63,718 nucleotides of DNA from Saccharospirillum impatiens DSM 12546 (lineage in GTDB: Bacteria; Pseudomonadota; Gammaproteobacteria; Pseudomonadales; Natronospirillaceae): positions 78,901 through 142,618 of the forward strand of contig NZ_AUIH01000011.1 in the NCBI RefSeq assembly GCF_000423605.1, read 5' to 3'. Shown here piece after piece: positions 12,135 to 20,411 of the stretch. Below the pieces are notes generated by a model, which was not told where the DNA came from, searched no databases, and worked only from the letters and a program-made list of their open reading frames with translations. The stretch's first letter is position 1; each line of letters opens with the position of its first letter. Made by a program: the position numbers and the translations under genes.

Positions 12135-12171
12135 TCGTGGTTCACACGCGAAGATTGGTTACCAAGGAGCA

Positions 12172-12696
12172 CTAGATCGACTCAAAGCTGAGCGACACCA
12201 CCGAGGCAGACTGCCCACTCAGTTGCTCAACATCGTGCCAGTGGCTGCTAGCAAAGCTAAGCACCTGCTCAAACCCGCCTTCCCGATTCAGATCGGCCAG
12301 GGTATAACCGGTTTTGCGGGTTAAGTAGGGGCGGTCTTCGATACCTTCAGCTGCTACCCTGGCCTGCACCTCAATGCGTTGCTCCGGATGCGTGATCGCA
12401 GCCCGGCCAATCCAGTTCACTTCCAGATGCGGCAGGGCTCTTTGTTGCACCGGTTTTGCCCGGGCAGCAACCCGGGCTGCATCAGTCAGAAGCGTCACAT
12501 CGAGCTTCAGTAGATCGGCCCAGCGAGCAACAGCAGTGACGTCTGAACTGCCATTGAGAATGAAGTCATCCACCTCTGCGCGGGAAAAACCATGATCGGG
12601 TGAAAACATGAGCCGGTGGCGCACCACGTTGTGGACGTTATCCAGGCTGGCACAGCCCAGAACCTGGGCCAGAAAGTGGGAAAACAGCGTCGTCAT
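12172..12696 (-). CDS. Conserved-looking hypothetical protein
   Basis: Soluble protein of 174 residues with no signal peptide and no family I recognise. The N-terminal half has a helical pattern (DNVHNVVRHRLMFSPDHGFSRAEVDDFILNG); the rest is Ala- and Arg-rich. The start at 12696 is supported by GAGGTG 4 bases upstream; the longer frame to 12738 adds 14 doubtful residues. It is divergent from the ATP-grasp gene, and the shared 257-bp gap holds the SahR-like palindrome, so either gene could be its target. Confidence 0.6.
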   Translation of the reverse strand: MTTLFSHFLAQVLGCASLDNVHNVVRHRLMFSPDHGFSRAEVDDFILNGSSDVTAVARWADLLKLDVTLLTDAARVAARAKPVQQRALPHLEVNWIGRAAITHPEQRIEVQARVAAEGIEDRPYLTRKTGYTLADLNREGGFEQVLSFASSHWHDVEQLSGQSASVVSLSFESI

Positions 12697-12861
12697 GTAG
12701 CACCTCGATAGCAATGGCAATGGCAAAGTCGCAAACAAAAAGACCAGGCTGATCGGGAGAGGGGGATACAGGTGCAGAAAGGCTCGGAGCGGAGGCGCTT
12801 TAGCTGCATTTGTATACCGCTCGCAAGTTACACATTAAATCAGCGGGTCATTTGACCGAAA

Positions 12862-12885
12862 CTATATCAATATATTTTGATATAG
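12862..12885. promoter_or_regulatory. 24-bp palindrome identical to the sahR-promoter operator
   Basis: Half-sites CTATATCAA and TTGATATAG surround a TATATT centre. All 24 bases equal the reverse complement of the palindrome at 51237-51260 on the sahR promoter. It lies 69 bp before the ATP-grasp ATG and 166 bp from the divergent gene. TTTGAC (12851-12856) and TATTTT (12873-12878), 16 bp apart, could form a promoter overlapped by the site. Confidence 0.7.
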
Positions 12886-12953
12886 CAACACCAAAACGCT
12901 TGCCAATGTGGCAATTCCGGTTAATATTCCGCCACTTCACACGGCACGCCACC

Positions 12954-13772
12954 ATGAACCTGATTTCCTTCGATGTCTTTCGTACCCTTGGTTTCCCCGG
13001 TATCCAGGTCATCAAACCCGAGCATTTCTTTCAACACAAAGACGCCATTCGTAGCGCCGACTGGGTGCTGTTCCCGCAATACTGGCAGTTGAACGCTCTG
13101 CTCTATGGCCTGAGCGCCCGGGTATTCCCAAGTGAAGCGAGTTACCGCATCGGACACGACAAGGTGGAAATGACACGCGCCTTTGAAACCGTAGCCCCGG
13201 CACACACCCCCTATACGCTGATCGAGCCAAACGGTCCGCTGCAGCAGGAACAGCTGTGGGATTTGATGACGCTGCCATTTGTCGCCAAGAACCCCAAGGC
13301 CAGCATGGGCGAAGGCGTTTGGCTGATCAAAGACCGGGCCGACTGGCGCCGGTACTGCGACCAGGCCAGTGTGCTCTATGTTCAGGAATACCTGCCCATT
13401 GAGAAAGACCTGCGCATTGTTGTCATTGGCGAACGGGTACTGACCGCTTACTGGCGGCACCAGGCCGACCAGGGTTTCTATAATAACGTCGCTCGTGGTG
13501 GCTGGGTTGAATACGGTGAAGTGCCTGCATCGGCTATCGAACTGGCCCTGACTGTAGCCCGTGACCTGGGCGTCAACCACGCCGGCTTCGACATCGCCAT
13601 GGTCGGTAATCACCCCTATTTGCTGGAATTCAATCGATTGTTTGGTAACCAGGGCCTGAACAAGGGTTCCGAGCTGCAGGATGCCATTCTCGGCTACCTG
13701 CGCGATGCGAACACCCCCAGAAATCCGGATGGCCCGACCACACCGCCGCGCACCTTGCCGATGGCGGTTTAA
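12954..13772 (+). CDS. RimK-like ATP-grasp enzyme, candidate SahR-regulon member
   Basis: Protein of 272 residues with an ATP-grasp fold: FVAKNPKASMGEGVWLI (nucleotide lysine and glycine loop), VQEYLPIEKDLRIVVIG, and the metal-ligand strand HPYLLEFNRLFGNQGLN. ATP-grasp ligases of the RimK type join a carboxylate to an amine or thiol using ATP; the substrate here is unknown. The start at 12954 (MNLISFDVFR) is where family-like sequence begins. The frame is open back to 12810, but that stretch contains the operator and is A/T-rich. No convincing Shine-Dalgarno precedes the ATG. The upstream operator links it to S-adenosylhomocysteine control, which is an inference from sequence identity. Confidence 0.8.
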   Translation: MNLISFDVFRTLGFPGIQVIKPEHFFQHKDAIRSADWVLFPQYWQLNALLYGLSARVFPSEASYRIGHDKVEMTRAFETVAPAHTPYTLIEPNGPLQQEQLWDLMTLPFVAKNPKASMGEGVWLIKDRADWRRYCDQASVLYVQEYLPIEKDLRIVVIGERVLTAYWRHQADQGFYNNVARGGWVEYGEVPASAIELALTVARDLGVNHAGFDIAMVGNHPYLLEFNRLFGNQGLNKGSELQDAILGYLRDANTPRNPDGPTTPPRTLPMAV

Positions 13773-13801
13773 TCGGCTGACTCCCAGCTATTCGCCGTTA
13801 C

Positions 13802-15202
13802 TCAGGCGTTTGAATTCGAGTCTGTCAGGTGGCTGTGCTCCGCGCCAGCTACCGGGGATGACACCAGCACCAGCCAGCGACCCACAACCGTCTTCCCTGC
13901 TTCCACCCGCAAGGGTGCCAATTCGTCGTGCAGACAATGGTGTGGTGGCAATGCAGCCATGAGCGCATCGCCGTCATGCTGAATCCGGCCTTGCTTGTGA
14001 ATCCGTTCGTGATGGCCCTGTTCCAGCGTAATGACCCAGCGGCACCCTTCCGGTACGCGAGTCATGGCATTGGCGAGCCATCGGCTGGCATCCGGCACAT
14101 AAATCAGAACGTCCATCAACAACACCAGATCGGGTGCCTGCTGATCGGCCGGTAACGCGTCGAACACCTGCGGATCACGAACATCAAGCTGGTGCAGCGC
14201 CCGGTAATGCCCCTTCTGTTTGGCCTGATCCAGCATCGCTGCGCTGAGATCAAAACCAATTAAGTCTGCTGCAGGGTAGGCCTGCTTGACTGGTCCGGCG
14301 GCCAGGCCGGTACCACAGCCAATGTCCCACACCTGATTTACCGGTGCCCACGCTGGCAGTTGACGAGTCAGCCAGGCCGGCACCTGATAATCCAATGGGC
14401 CCAGCAAATGCTGGTCAAACTGCTCAGCCGCGTTGTCAAACACCGATGATACGTAGGCCGCATTCGCTTCCCTGGCCACCTGCCCGGTCAGCGCTTCCAG
14501 CAGGTAGCGGGCACTGGCGTCATCCGGATGGTCGTCCAGGTGCCGCTGGTAATAGTCCACCGCTGGCTCAATCTGGCCGGCTTTTACCAGGGCAGCGGCA
14601 ATGCCATCCCAGTCATCCTGGCAGAGCGGTTCAGCGCGGGCCACAGCGGCCCGGTCACCACTGGCATGGGCCAACACCAGCGTTTCTGTTACTACTTCCG
14701 GGTCGGTTAATGACAAGGCAGCAAGCGCCTCGCGTGCTTTGTTCCATTGAGTCAGCTGTCGACGCGCTTTAGCGATGGCCAGCCCGCACTCCTGAGGGTC
14801 TGCTCCCAGCGCCAGGGCCTGCTCAAACGCATCCGCCATATCATGGTAGTCCCTCAGCGCTTCACAGGCGTACCCAAGATTGGCCAGAAACCCGGGTTCG
14901 CCGGGCTGCCGGTCTATTGCGGCTTGCGCTTCACGCCGGCTTTCCTCAGCCCGACCCAGGCGCAACAGCACCAGCGCCCTGTTATTGCGAGCGTAGGCAT
15001 CTGTCGGGCTTATCTGCAGCGCCTGATGCAGCGCAGCTTCAGCCGCGTTATAGTCAGAGCGATGCAGTTGAACAATACCGAGTAAATGCCACGCTGGAGC
15101 ACTGTTCGGGTCTTTACTGAGCCACAGTTTCAACCGGGCCAACGCCGGGCTTAAACGCCCCTGTTGTATCAGGGTCAGGATTTCGGCAGATCGATCAAGC
15201 AT
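13802..15202 (-). CDS. TPR-repeat protein fused to a SAM-dependent methyltransferase
   Basis: Protein of 466 residues. The N-terminal part (about 1-240) is a run of tetratricopeptide repeats (e.g. PAWHLLGIVQLHRSDYNAAEAALHQALQ). The C-terminal half is a class I methyltransferase with the SAM motif VWDIGCGTGLAAGPV and motif LIGFDLSAAMLDQAK. Related TPR-methyltransferases modify proteins or small molecules; the substrate is unknown. The start at 15202 (MLDRSAEIL) begins the first repeat; the frame runs on to 15280 through low-quality sequence. The ribosome-binding site is weak. The gene is divergent from the rhomboid gene and converges on the ATP-grasp gene. Confidence 0.87.
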   Translation of the reverse strand: MLDRSAEILTLIQQGRLSPALARLKLWLSKDPNSAPAWHLLGIVQLHRSDYNAAEAALHQALQISPTDAYARNNRALVLLRLGRAEESRREAQAAIDRQPGEPGFLANLGYACEALRDYHDMADAFEQALALGADPQECGLAIAKARRQLTQWNKAREALAALSLTDPEVVTETLVLAHASGDRAAVARAEPLCQDDWDGIAAALVKAGQIEPAVDYYQRHLDDHPDDASARYLLEALTGQVAREANAAYVSSVFDNAAEQFDQHLLGPLDYQVPAWLTRQLPAWAPVNQVWDIGCGTGLAAGPVKQAYPAADLIGFDLSAAMLDQAKQKGHYRALHQLDVRDPQVFDALPADQQAPDLVLLMDVLIYVPDASRWLANAMTRVPEGCRWVITLEQGHHERIHKQGRIQHDGDALMAALPPHHCLHDELAPLRVEAGKTVVGRWLVLVSSPVAGAEHSHLTDSNSNA

Positions 15203-15320
15203 AGGCAGTGGCTCTGGCGGTCGAGGAAAGAGAAATCTAATAACTGTTTGTTTTTTAACGTCTTTTCGCGACAAGCACAAGCATCACCTGAACCGGTTTG
15301 GCTACCAGTTTGCACACAGC

Positions 15321-15345
15321 CTTATCCACAGATTTTGTGGGTAAG
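15321..15345. promoter_or_regulatory. Inverted pair of DnaA-box-like 9-mers
   Basis: TTATCCACA (15322-15330) is a consensus DnaA box. It faces TGTGGGTAA (15336-15344), the complement of TTACCCACA, across five bases. The pair sits between the divergent TPR-methyltransferase and rhomboid starts. No origin-type genes or AT-rich region adjoin it, so it may be an accessory DnaA site or simply a hairpin. Confidence 0.45.
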
Positions 15346-15419
15346 CGCAACGCAAACAACCTTGCAGCACCGGCAAACGGCCCCCATTGCCACCCAAACA
15401 CGACAACAGAGAGCGCTCA

Positions 15420-16037
15420 ATGAACCTACTGACCCCGACCAGGGGGTATTGGCTCACCCCAGCCATTATCTACATTAACACCGCCCTTTTTGTACTGGTT
15501 GCCCTCTACACCCAAAGCATCATGTGGTTCCCCGCCCGTGAATTGGTGGTGCTCGGGGGTAATTTCGGGCCACTGACCGTCGATGGCCAGTGGTGGCGAT
15601 TACTCACCAGTGTCTTTCTGCACGGAGGCTTGCTGCACCTGATCTTCAACGCCCTGGTTTTGGCCAACATCGGTATTTTTCTCGAACCCCTGCTTGGCCG
15701 GGTATCCTTCGCGATCGTCTACCTGATAACCGGTATTCTGGCCAGCCTGACCAGTCTGATGTTTAATTACGGCGTTGTATCCGTCGGTGCCTCAGGAGCC
15801 ATCTTTGGCATGTACGGTTTCTTTCTGGCCCTGCTCACCACCAAGCTGTTCAAACCGGAATTTCGCAACACCTTTTTGAAAAACACCCTGGGCTTTGTCG
15901 CACTGAACATCGCCATCGGCTTTTTTGGCCCCATCGACAACGCCGCCCACCTGGGCGGGCTGGTCAGCGGGTTTATTCTGGGCTATGTCTGGCTGCCCTT
16001 TGTGCGCCGGCGAGTCGTCCGCGCGGCCCGCGCCTGA
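15420..16037 (+). CDS. Rhomboid-family intramembrane serine protease
   Basis: Inner-membrane protein of 205 residues with six predicted membrane segments. The rhomboid signatures are present: HLIFNALV on an early helix, the nucleophile in GASGAIFGMYG, and the catalytic His in DNAAHLGGLVSG. Rhomboids cleave membrane-spanning substrates within the bilayer. The start at 15420 (MNLLTPTRG) begins the first hydrophobic helix, with AGAG-type sequence upstream; the frame from 15387 adds 11 charged residues. It converges on trxC, only 6 bp away. Confidence 0.92.
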   Translation: MNLLTPTRGYWLTPAIIYINTALFVLVALYTQSIMWFPARELVVLGGNFGPLTVDGQWWRLLTSVFLHGGLLHLIFNALVLANIGIFLEPLLGRVSFAIVYLITGILASLTSLMFNYGVVSVGASGAIFGMYGFFLALLTTKLFKPEFRNTFLKNTLGFVALNIAIGFFGPIDNAAHLGGLVSGFILGYVWLPFVRRRVVRAARA

Positions 16038-16043
16038 CATCTC

Positions 16044-16484
16044 TTAGCGTTGAATGTGGCTTTGTACCCAGCGCACGATGTCATTCATACCCATCGCACC
16101 GGCCTGGCGGGCAATCTCGCGTCCGCCGCTGAACACCGCCAGCGTCGGGATACTGCGAATGTTATACCGGGCACCCAGAGATTGATGGGCCTCAGTGTCC
16201 AGCTTGGCCAGGCGTACCCGGGGCTCAAGTGACTTGGCTGCCTGTTGATATTGGGGCGCCATCATTTTGCAGGGGCCGCACCAGGGTGCCCAGAAATCCA
16301 CAACGACCGGAATATCACTGCGCTCGATGTGTTTCTGAAAGTTGGCGGCCGTCAACGCCAATGGCTCGCCGGTAAACAGCTGCCGATGACACTTGCCGCA
16401 TTTGGGGCCATCGGCCAGGCGGCTGTTCGCAATGCGATTGACCGCATCACAGGCAGGACACACAACATGAACAAGGTCGCTCAT
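16044..16484 (-). CDS. trxC: Thioredoxin 2
   Basis: Cytoplasmic thioredoxin of 146 residues. The N-terminal zinc-binding extension with two CxxC pairs (CPAC and CGKC) that marks TrxC is followed by a thioredoxin fold with active site WAPWCGPCK and the cis-proline loop RSIPT. It reduces protein disulfides and is tied to oxidative-stress defence in relatives. It is the only gene in its unit. Upstream, 16568-16581 (CTGAT-CAGG-ATCAA) is one base off an FNR/Anr box. Confidence 0.95.
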   Translation of the reverse strand: MSDLVHVVCPACDAVNRIANSRLADGPKCGKCHRQLFTGEPLALTAANFQKHIERSDIPVVVDFWAPWCGPCKMMAPQYQQAAKSLEPRVRLAKLDTEAHQSLGARYNIRSIPTLAVFSGGREIARQAGAMGMNDIVRWVQSHIQR

Positions 16485-16567
16485 TTCATCGCTCCGAAGG
16501 GCCTTGAATACCGGCCACTTTCATTGATCACCATTCGCACACTATGCCAGCAGAATAGTCGCAGATA

Positions 16568-16581
16568 CTGATCAGGATCAA
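16568..16581. promoter_or_regulatory. Near-consensus FNR/Anr box between trxC and the MFS gene
   Basis: CTGATCAGGATCAA differs from TTGAT-N4-ATCAA at one position. It is about 90 bp upstream of trxC and 170 bp upstream of the divergent MFS start, in a 263-bp gap with no other recognised feature. Single-mismatch matches occur by chance, so this is weaker than the box at 9826. Confidence 0.35.
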
Positions 16582-16747
16582 TCCGAATGCAGGGTCGGTC
16601 TGAAGTAATGGCCCCAAGCCCTGCCTTTTGTCAAGACAACGCAAGCTGTGCTACCGTTCATAACTCTCCCGACGGTGTTCTTCACCGTCCAGCGGTTACC
16701 CGCTTATTAAACGCCCGCTGTGGCACTCTTTGTTCAGGAATTTTCTC

Positions 16748-17959
16748 GTGATACGTGGTTATGTTGACGTGCTTCGGTCTTACTGGCCGATGCTGCTGTT
16801 CGGGTTGCTGACGGTTTTTTTCGGTAACTTTGGTCAGTCGTTTTTTATCAGCTGGTTTGGCGCGCCGATTCAGGAAAAGCTCGGTTTGTCGGCGTCTGCC
16901 TATGGGTCGGCCTACTCGGTCGCAACCCTGGTCAGCGGACTGACCATCATGTCCATTGGCGGTCTGGTCGACAAGCTATCGCTTCGGCTGTTTGTCACCC
17001 TGATTGCACTGGGTTTATGCACTGCCAGCTTATTAATGTGGCAGATGAATTCGCTATTCAGCCTGGTCATCGCCCTCTTTATGCTCCGCTTTTTCGGCCA
17101 GGGCCTGATGCCGCATACCGCCATGACGGTCATGGGTCGTTACTTCTCCATCAACCGGGGTAAGTCGATCAGCATTGCCGGCAATGGCGTGCCGCTGGGC
17201 GAAATGATTCTGCCCAGCTTGCTGGTGCTGATCATCGCTTTGGTGGGCTGGCAAAACAGCTGGTTGGTTGTAGCCTGCCTGATCGCCGGCTTGTATCTGC
17301 CAACGGCGCACTGGCTACTGAGCAAAGCAGGACCCAGTGAAGTGGAAAGACTCGGCGTGGAAAAGCGACTGCGCCCGGACGATGTTCCCGATGGCTCGCG
17401 TCGCACCGTTCTGAAAGACAAACGCTTCTGGCTGGCACTGCCTTTGTTGCTGGCACCGGGTTTTATCGTAACCGGCATCTTCATTCAGCAAGCATTTATC
17501 CTGGGTGAGAAAGGCTGGAGTACTGGGCTATTCGCCACCAGTTTTATCGTTTACGGCGGCGTTCACTGGCTGTCTTCGCTGGTGACCGGCACCCTGGTCG
17601 ACCGCTACTCAGCCGCCCGATTGTTGATTTTTCTGGGCGTCCCACTCTTTGTTGGTTTACTACTCGCCGGTACCTTTGAAGGTAACTGGGTCGTGTTCAT
17701 CATGATGACCATGCTCGGCATCGGCATCGGCATGACCGGCACCATCATGAACGCCCTCTGGGCCGAGATTTACGGCACCACCCACCTTGGCGCCATTCGC
17801 TCGCTGATCACCGCGCTCGGCGTGATCAGCACGGCTGCTTCCCCGGCTCTGCTGGGCGTGATGATCGATGCTGGCATCAGTGCCTCAGTCCTCTTGTGGT
17901 CAATGGCCGCCTATGTGCTGGTGGCTCTGGTACTGGCCAGGCAGTCGTTTCGGGTTTAA
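16748..17959 (+). CDS. Major facilitator superfamily transporter
   Basis: Inner-membrane carrier of 403 residues with about 12 predicted membrane helices, split by a cytoplasmic loop near residue 200 (SEVERLGVEKRLRPDDVPDG). The first half has the family's periplasm-to-cytosol loop pattern GGLVDKLSLR. The proteins it most resembles are oxalate/formate-like and monocarboxylate MFS carriers, but the substrate is unknown. The GTG at 16748 is preferred because AGGA lies 8 bases upstream; the TTG at 16730 is an alternative. The 3' end converges on recQ through a palindromic element. Confidence 0.88.
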   Translation: MIRGYVDVLRSYWPMLLFGLLTVFFGNFGQSFFISWFGAPIQEKLGLSASAYGSAYSVATLVSGLTIMSIGGLVDKLSLRLFVTLIALGLCTASLLMWQMNSLFSLVIALFMLRFFGQGLMPHTAMTVMGRYFSINRGKSISIAGNGVPLGEMILPSLLVLIIALVGWQNSWLVVACLIAGLYLPTAHWLLSKAGPSEVERLGVEKRLRPDDVPDGSRRTVLKDKRFWLALPLLLAPGFIVTGIFIQQAFILGEKGWSTGLFATSFIVYGGVHWLSSLVTGTLVDRYSAARLLIFLGVPLFVGLLLAGTFEGNWVVFIMMTMLGIGIGMTGTIMNALWAEIYGTTHLGAIRSLITALGVISTAASPALLGVMIDAGISASVLLWSMAAYVLVALVLARQSFRV

Positions 17960-17998
17960 CGATTGGCCAAGCTTGTTTATTGAGTTGCCACATGCCCA

Positions 17999-18111
17999 GT
18001 GCTGGCTATCGGGTATGTCTGGTTGGGGTAGTCCGCAGCAGGGATGCTGCGGCCTAGGCTCCATGGACGGATCTACGCCGACCCCAACCAGACATACCCG
18101 GTGGCCAGCAC
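17999..18111. repeat. Palindromic element, intact (copy 3)
   Basis: The 30-bp arms (17999-18028 and 18082-18111) pair at 28 positions. The inner section has the CCGCAGCA/TGCTGCGG hairpin, then CCATGGACGGATCTACG in forward orientation. It sits in the convergent gap between the MFS gene and recQ, 54 bp from the recQ stop, and could serve as a bidirectional terminator. Confidence 0.88.
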
Positions 18112-18165
18112 GAACGCCAGGCACAAAAGCATACCTTACGAGTAGCAAACCCAACCTCAACATCC

Positions 18166-19974
18166 TCAGGCTGTCTGCTGCTCAGTAAACACAGCCAAAA
18201 AAGCCGCCCCGTAACGCTCCAGCTTACTGTCACCGACTCCGGAGACTGAGCGCATGTCATCCAGGCTTTGCGGTCGCAATGCCAGCATGTCTTTCAGGGT
18301 TTTGTCGTGAAACACCATGAAGGGGGCCAGATTGTGCTCCAGGGCAAGCTGACGACGCACTTCGCGCAGGGCTTCCCAGAGTGGCTGGTCTTCACTGGCA
18401 ATGTCGTCACTGACTTTCGCCTTGCGTTCACCACTGGCCTTAATGGGCGTTGCATCGCGACGCAGAGCGAGGTGCTGCTCACCTTTTAAAACCGGCCGAC
18501 AGGCATCCGTCAGCTGCAATCCACCAAAACCTTCCGGGTCCACATTGAGGTAACCCAGCGCCACCAATTGGCGCAACACCGAGCGCCAGTCATTGGCGCT
18601 GAGATCCTTGCCAATGCCATAGGTCGACAATTGGTCATGGCCAAAACGGCGCAGCTTTTCGTTTTCGCTGCCGCGCAATACATCAATAATGTGGTTGGCG
18701 CCGAAGCGCTGACCGGTGCGGTACACGCAAGACAAAGCCTTGCGTGCCGCGTCAGTGGCATCCCAGGTTTCAACCGGCTCAATGCAGGTATCGCAATGGC
18801 CGCAAGGCTGCTCCAGATGTTCATCAAAATAGCGCAGCAACACCTGACGGCGACAGGTGGTCACTTCACACAGGCCCAGCATGGCGTTCAGGCGCTGCTG
18901 TTCATAGCGTTGGTGCTCATCGCTGCCGGTCGACTGGGCCATCATCTGGCGCAGTTTGACCACATCCTCAAAGCCATAGAGCAACAAGGCCGTTGACGGT
19001 TCCCCATCCCGGCCGGCCCGGCCGGTTTCCTGATAGTAGGCTTCAATGCTTTTGGGCAGGTCCAGATGCACCACAAAGCGCACATCCGGTTTATCGATGC
19101 CCATACCGAACGCGATGGTCGCCACCATGATAATGCCGTCTTCACGCAAGAAACGGGACTGGTGATCCTGGCGAATATCGGCCGACAAGCCCGCGTGATA
19201 GGGCAAGGCGTTATAGCCCTGCGTGCGCAGCCAATCAGCGGTTTGCTCCACTTTTTTGCGCGACAGACAGTACACAATGCCCGCCTGCTTTTCGGGCGTT
19301 TGCTTCAGGAACGCCAGCAACTGCTTACGCGGTGTTTGCTTGGGCTGAATCCGGTAGAAAATATTGGGCCGGTCGAAACCGCTGATAAAGGACGGTGCAT
19401 CCAGCAAGCCCAGCCGCTGTTGAATGTCTTGCCGGGTGCGCTGGTCGGCCGTAGCGGTCAGCGCTATGCGCGGTATCGCGGGAAACTCTCGCTGCAACAC
19501 ATCCAGTTTCAAATAATCGGCCCGGAAATCGTGACCCCATTGCGATACACAGTGAGCTTCGTCAATCGCAAACAGGCTGAGATTGGCGACTTTAAGGAGC
19601 TCAAGAGTTCGCGGTTGCAACAGACGCTCGGGCGCGATGTACAGCAAATCGATTTCACCGGCCAGCAAGGCCGTTTCCGTTTGTTGAACGGCATCGAACG
19701 AGAGCGTCGAATTAAGAAACCCGGCGCGTACGCCCAGCTCCCGCAAAGCGCTGACCTGATCCTGCATCAGCGCGATCAGCGGTGAAATCACCACGCCGGT
19801 GCCGGGTCGTACCAGAGCCGGAATCTGATAACACAGGGATTTGCCGCCCCCGGTGGGCATCAGCACCAGTGCATCCTGCCCCGAGACCAGGGCTTCGATT
19901 ACGGCTTGCTGCGGGCCACGGAAGGCATCGAAGCCAAAGACGTGGTTGAGAACGGAGAGAGGGGTTTGAGTCAT
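18166..19974 (-). CDS. recQ: ATP-dependent DNA helicase RecQ
   Basis: 3'-5' DNA helicase of 602 residues acting in recombinational repair and replication-fork processing. In order it has Walker A (MPTGGGKSLC), the DEAH box (AIDEAHCVSQWGHDFR), helicase C-terminal motifs ending in QETGRAGRDG, the RecQ zinc-binding cysteines (CRRQVLLRYFDEH...CGHCDTC), a winged-helix region and a C-terminal HRDC domain near residues 525-600. Length matches E. coli RecQ. It is transcribed alone. Confidence 0.97.
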   Translation of the reverse strand: MTQTPLSVLNHVFGFDAFRGPQQAVIEALVSGQDALVLMPTGGGKSLCYQIPALVRPGTGVVISPLIALMQDQVSALRELGVRAGFLNSTLSFDAVQQTETALLAGEIDLLYIAPERLLQPRTLELLKVANLSLFAIDEAHCVSQWGHDFRADYLKLDVLQREFPAIPRIALTATADQRTRQDIQQRLGLLDAPSFISGFDRPNIFYRIQPKQTPRKQLLAFLKQTPEKQAGIVYCLSRKKVEQTADWLRTQGYNALPYHAGLSADIRQDHQSRFLREDGIIMVATIAFGMGIDKPDVRFVVHLDLPKSIEAYYQETGRAGRDGEPSTALLLYGFEDVVKLRQMMAQSTGSDEHQRYEQQRLNAMLGLCEVTTCRRQVLLRYFDEHLEQPCGHCDTCIEPVETWDATDAARKALSCVYRTGQRFGANHIIDVLRGSENEKLRRFGHDQLSTYGIGKDLSANDWRSVLRQLVALGYLNVDPEGFGGLQLTDACRPVLKGEQHLALRRDATPIKASGERKAKVSDDIASEDQPLWEALREVRRQLALEHNLAPFMVFHDKTLKDMLALRPQSLDDMRSVSGVGDSKLERYGAAFLAVFTEQQTA

Positions 19975-20083
19975 GACCTCAGTATACCTAAAGCCGGAGG
20001 CGCCAACAGGGTCGAAAAGCGAGCATTCGTGCCGAATCGATCACAGAGCTATACTCCGTTCACTGAAAACAGGAGAGTAGCTT

Positions 20084-20332
20084 ATGGGTTTTGCTGGCGT
20101 AGGCGCCATTATGCTGACCCTGGTGTTGATCGTTTACCTGCGATCCATCAGTAAGCGCCCAACGTCGAAGGACCGGGCTCGCCGGACTGATCGCTGGCTG
20201 CTGGACCAGGTCGACGCGCTCGAAGGCTTTGGCCGACACCAGGATGCGATCAGGCTACTGCAACGAGCGCTTGAATCAGACCCGGAAAACCAGGCCCTGA
20301 AAGCCCGGCTTGCCCTGCTTGAAGAAGATTGA
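20084..20332 (+). CDS. Small membrane-anchored TPR-like protein
   Basis: Protein of 82 residues with one N-terminal membrane helix (about 2-20), a basic stretch (SKRPTSKDRARR) and a single tetratricopeptide-like helix pair (GRHQDAIRLLQRALESDPENQALKARLALLEED). AGGAGAG lies 7 bases before the ATG, so the small gene is probably real. It faces the cytoplasm if the basic stretch follows the positive-inside rule. It precedes the MoxR operon by 79 bp in the same direction and could be its first gene. Function unknown. Confidence 0.7.
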   Translation: MGFAGVGAIMLTLVLIVYLRSISKRPTSKDRARRTDRWLLDQVDALEGFGRHQDAIRLLQRALESDPENQALKARLALLEED

Positions 20333-20411
20333 CCTGCTCACCTCTGCCTTCGCCAATTAACTGGTTTCTGGCATACTGCGGCCATTCCAAGCCATCAACT
20401 TCCGGGACGTT

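Noticed and set aside
15321-15345. Replication origin
   Set aside because: Only two DnaA boxes, no dnaA/dnaN/gidA neighbourhood and no AT-rich unwinding region.
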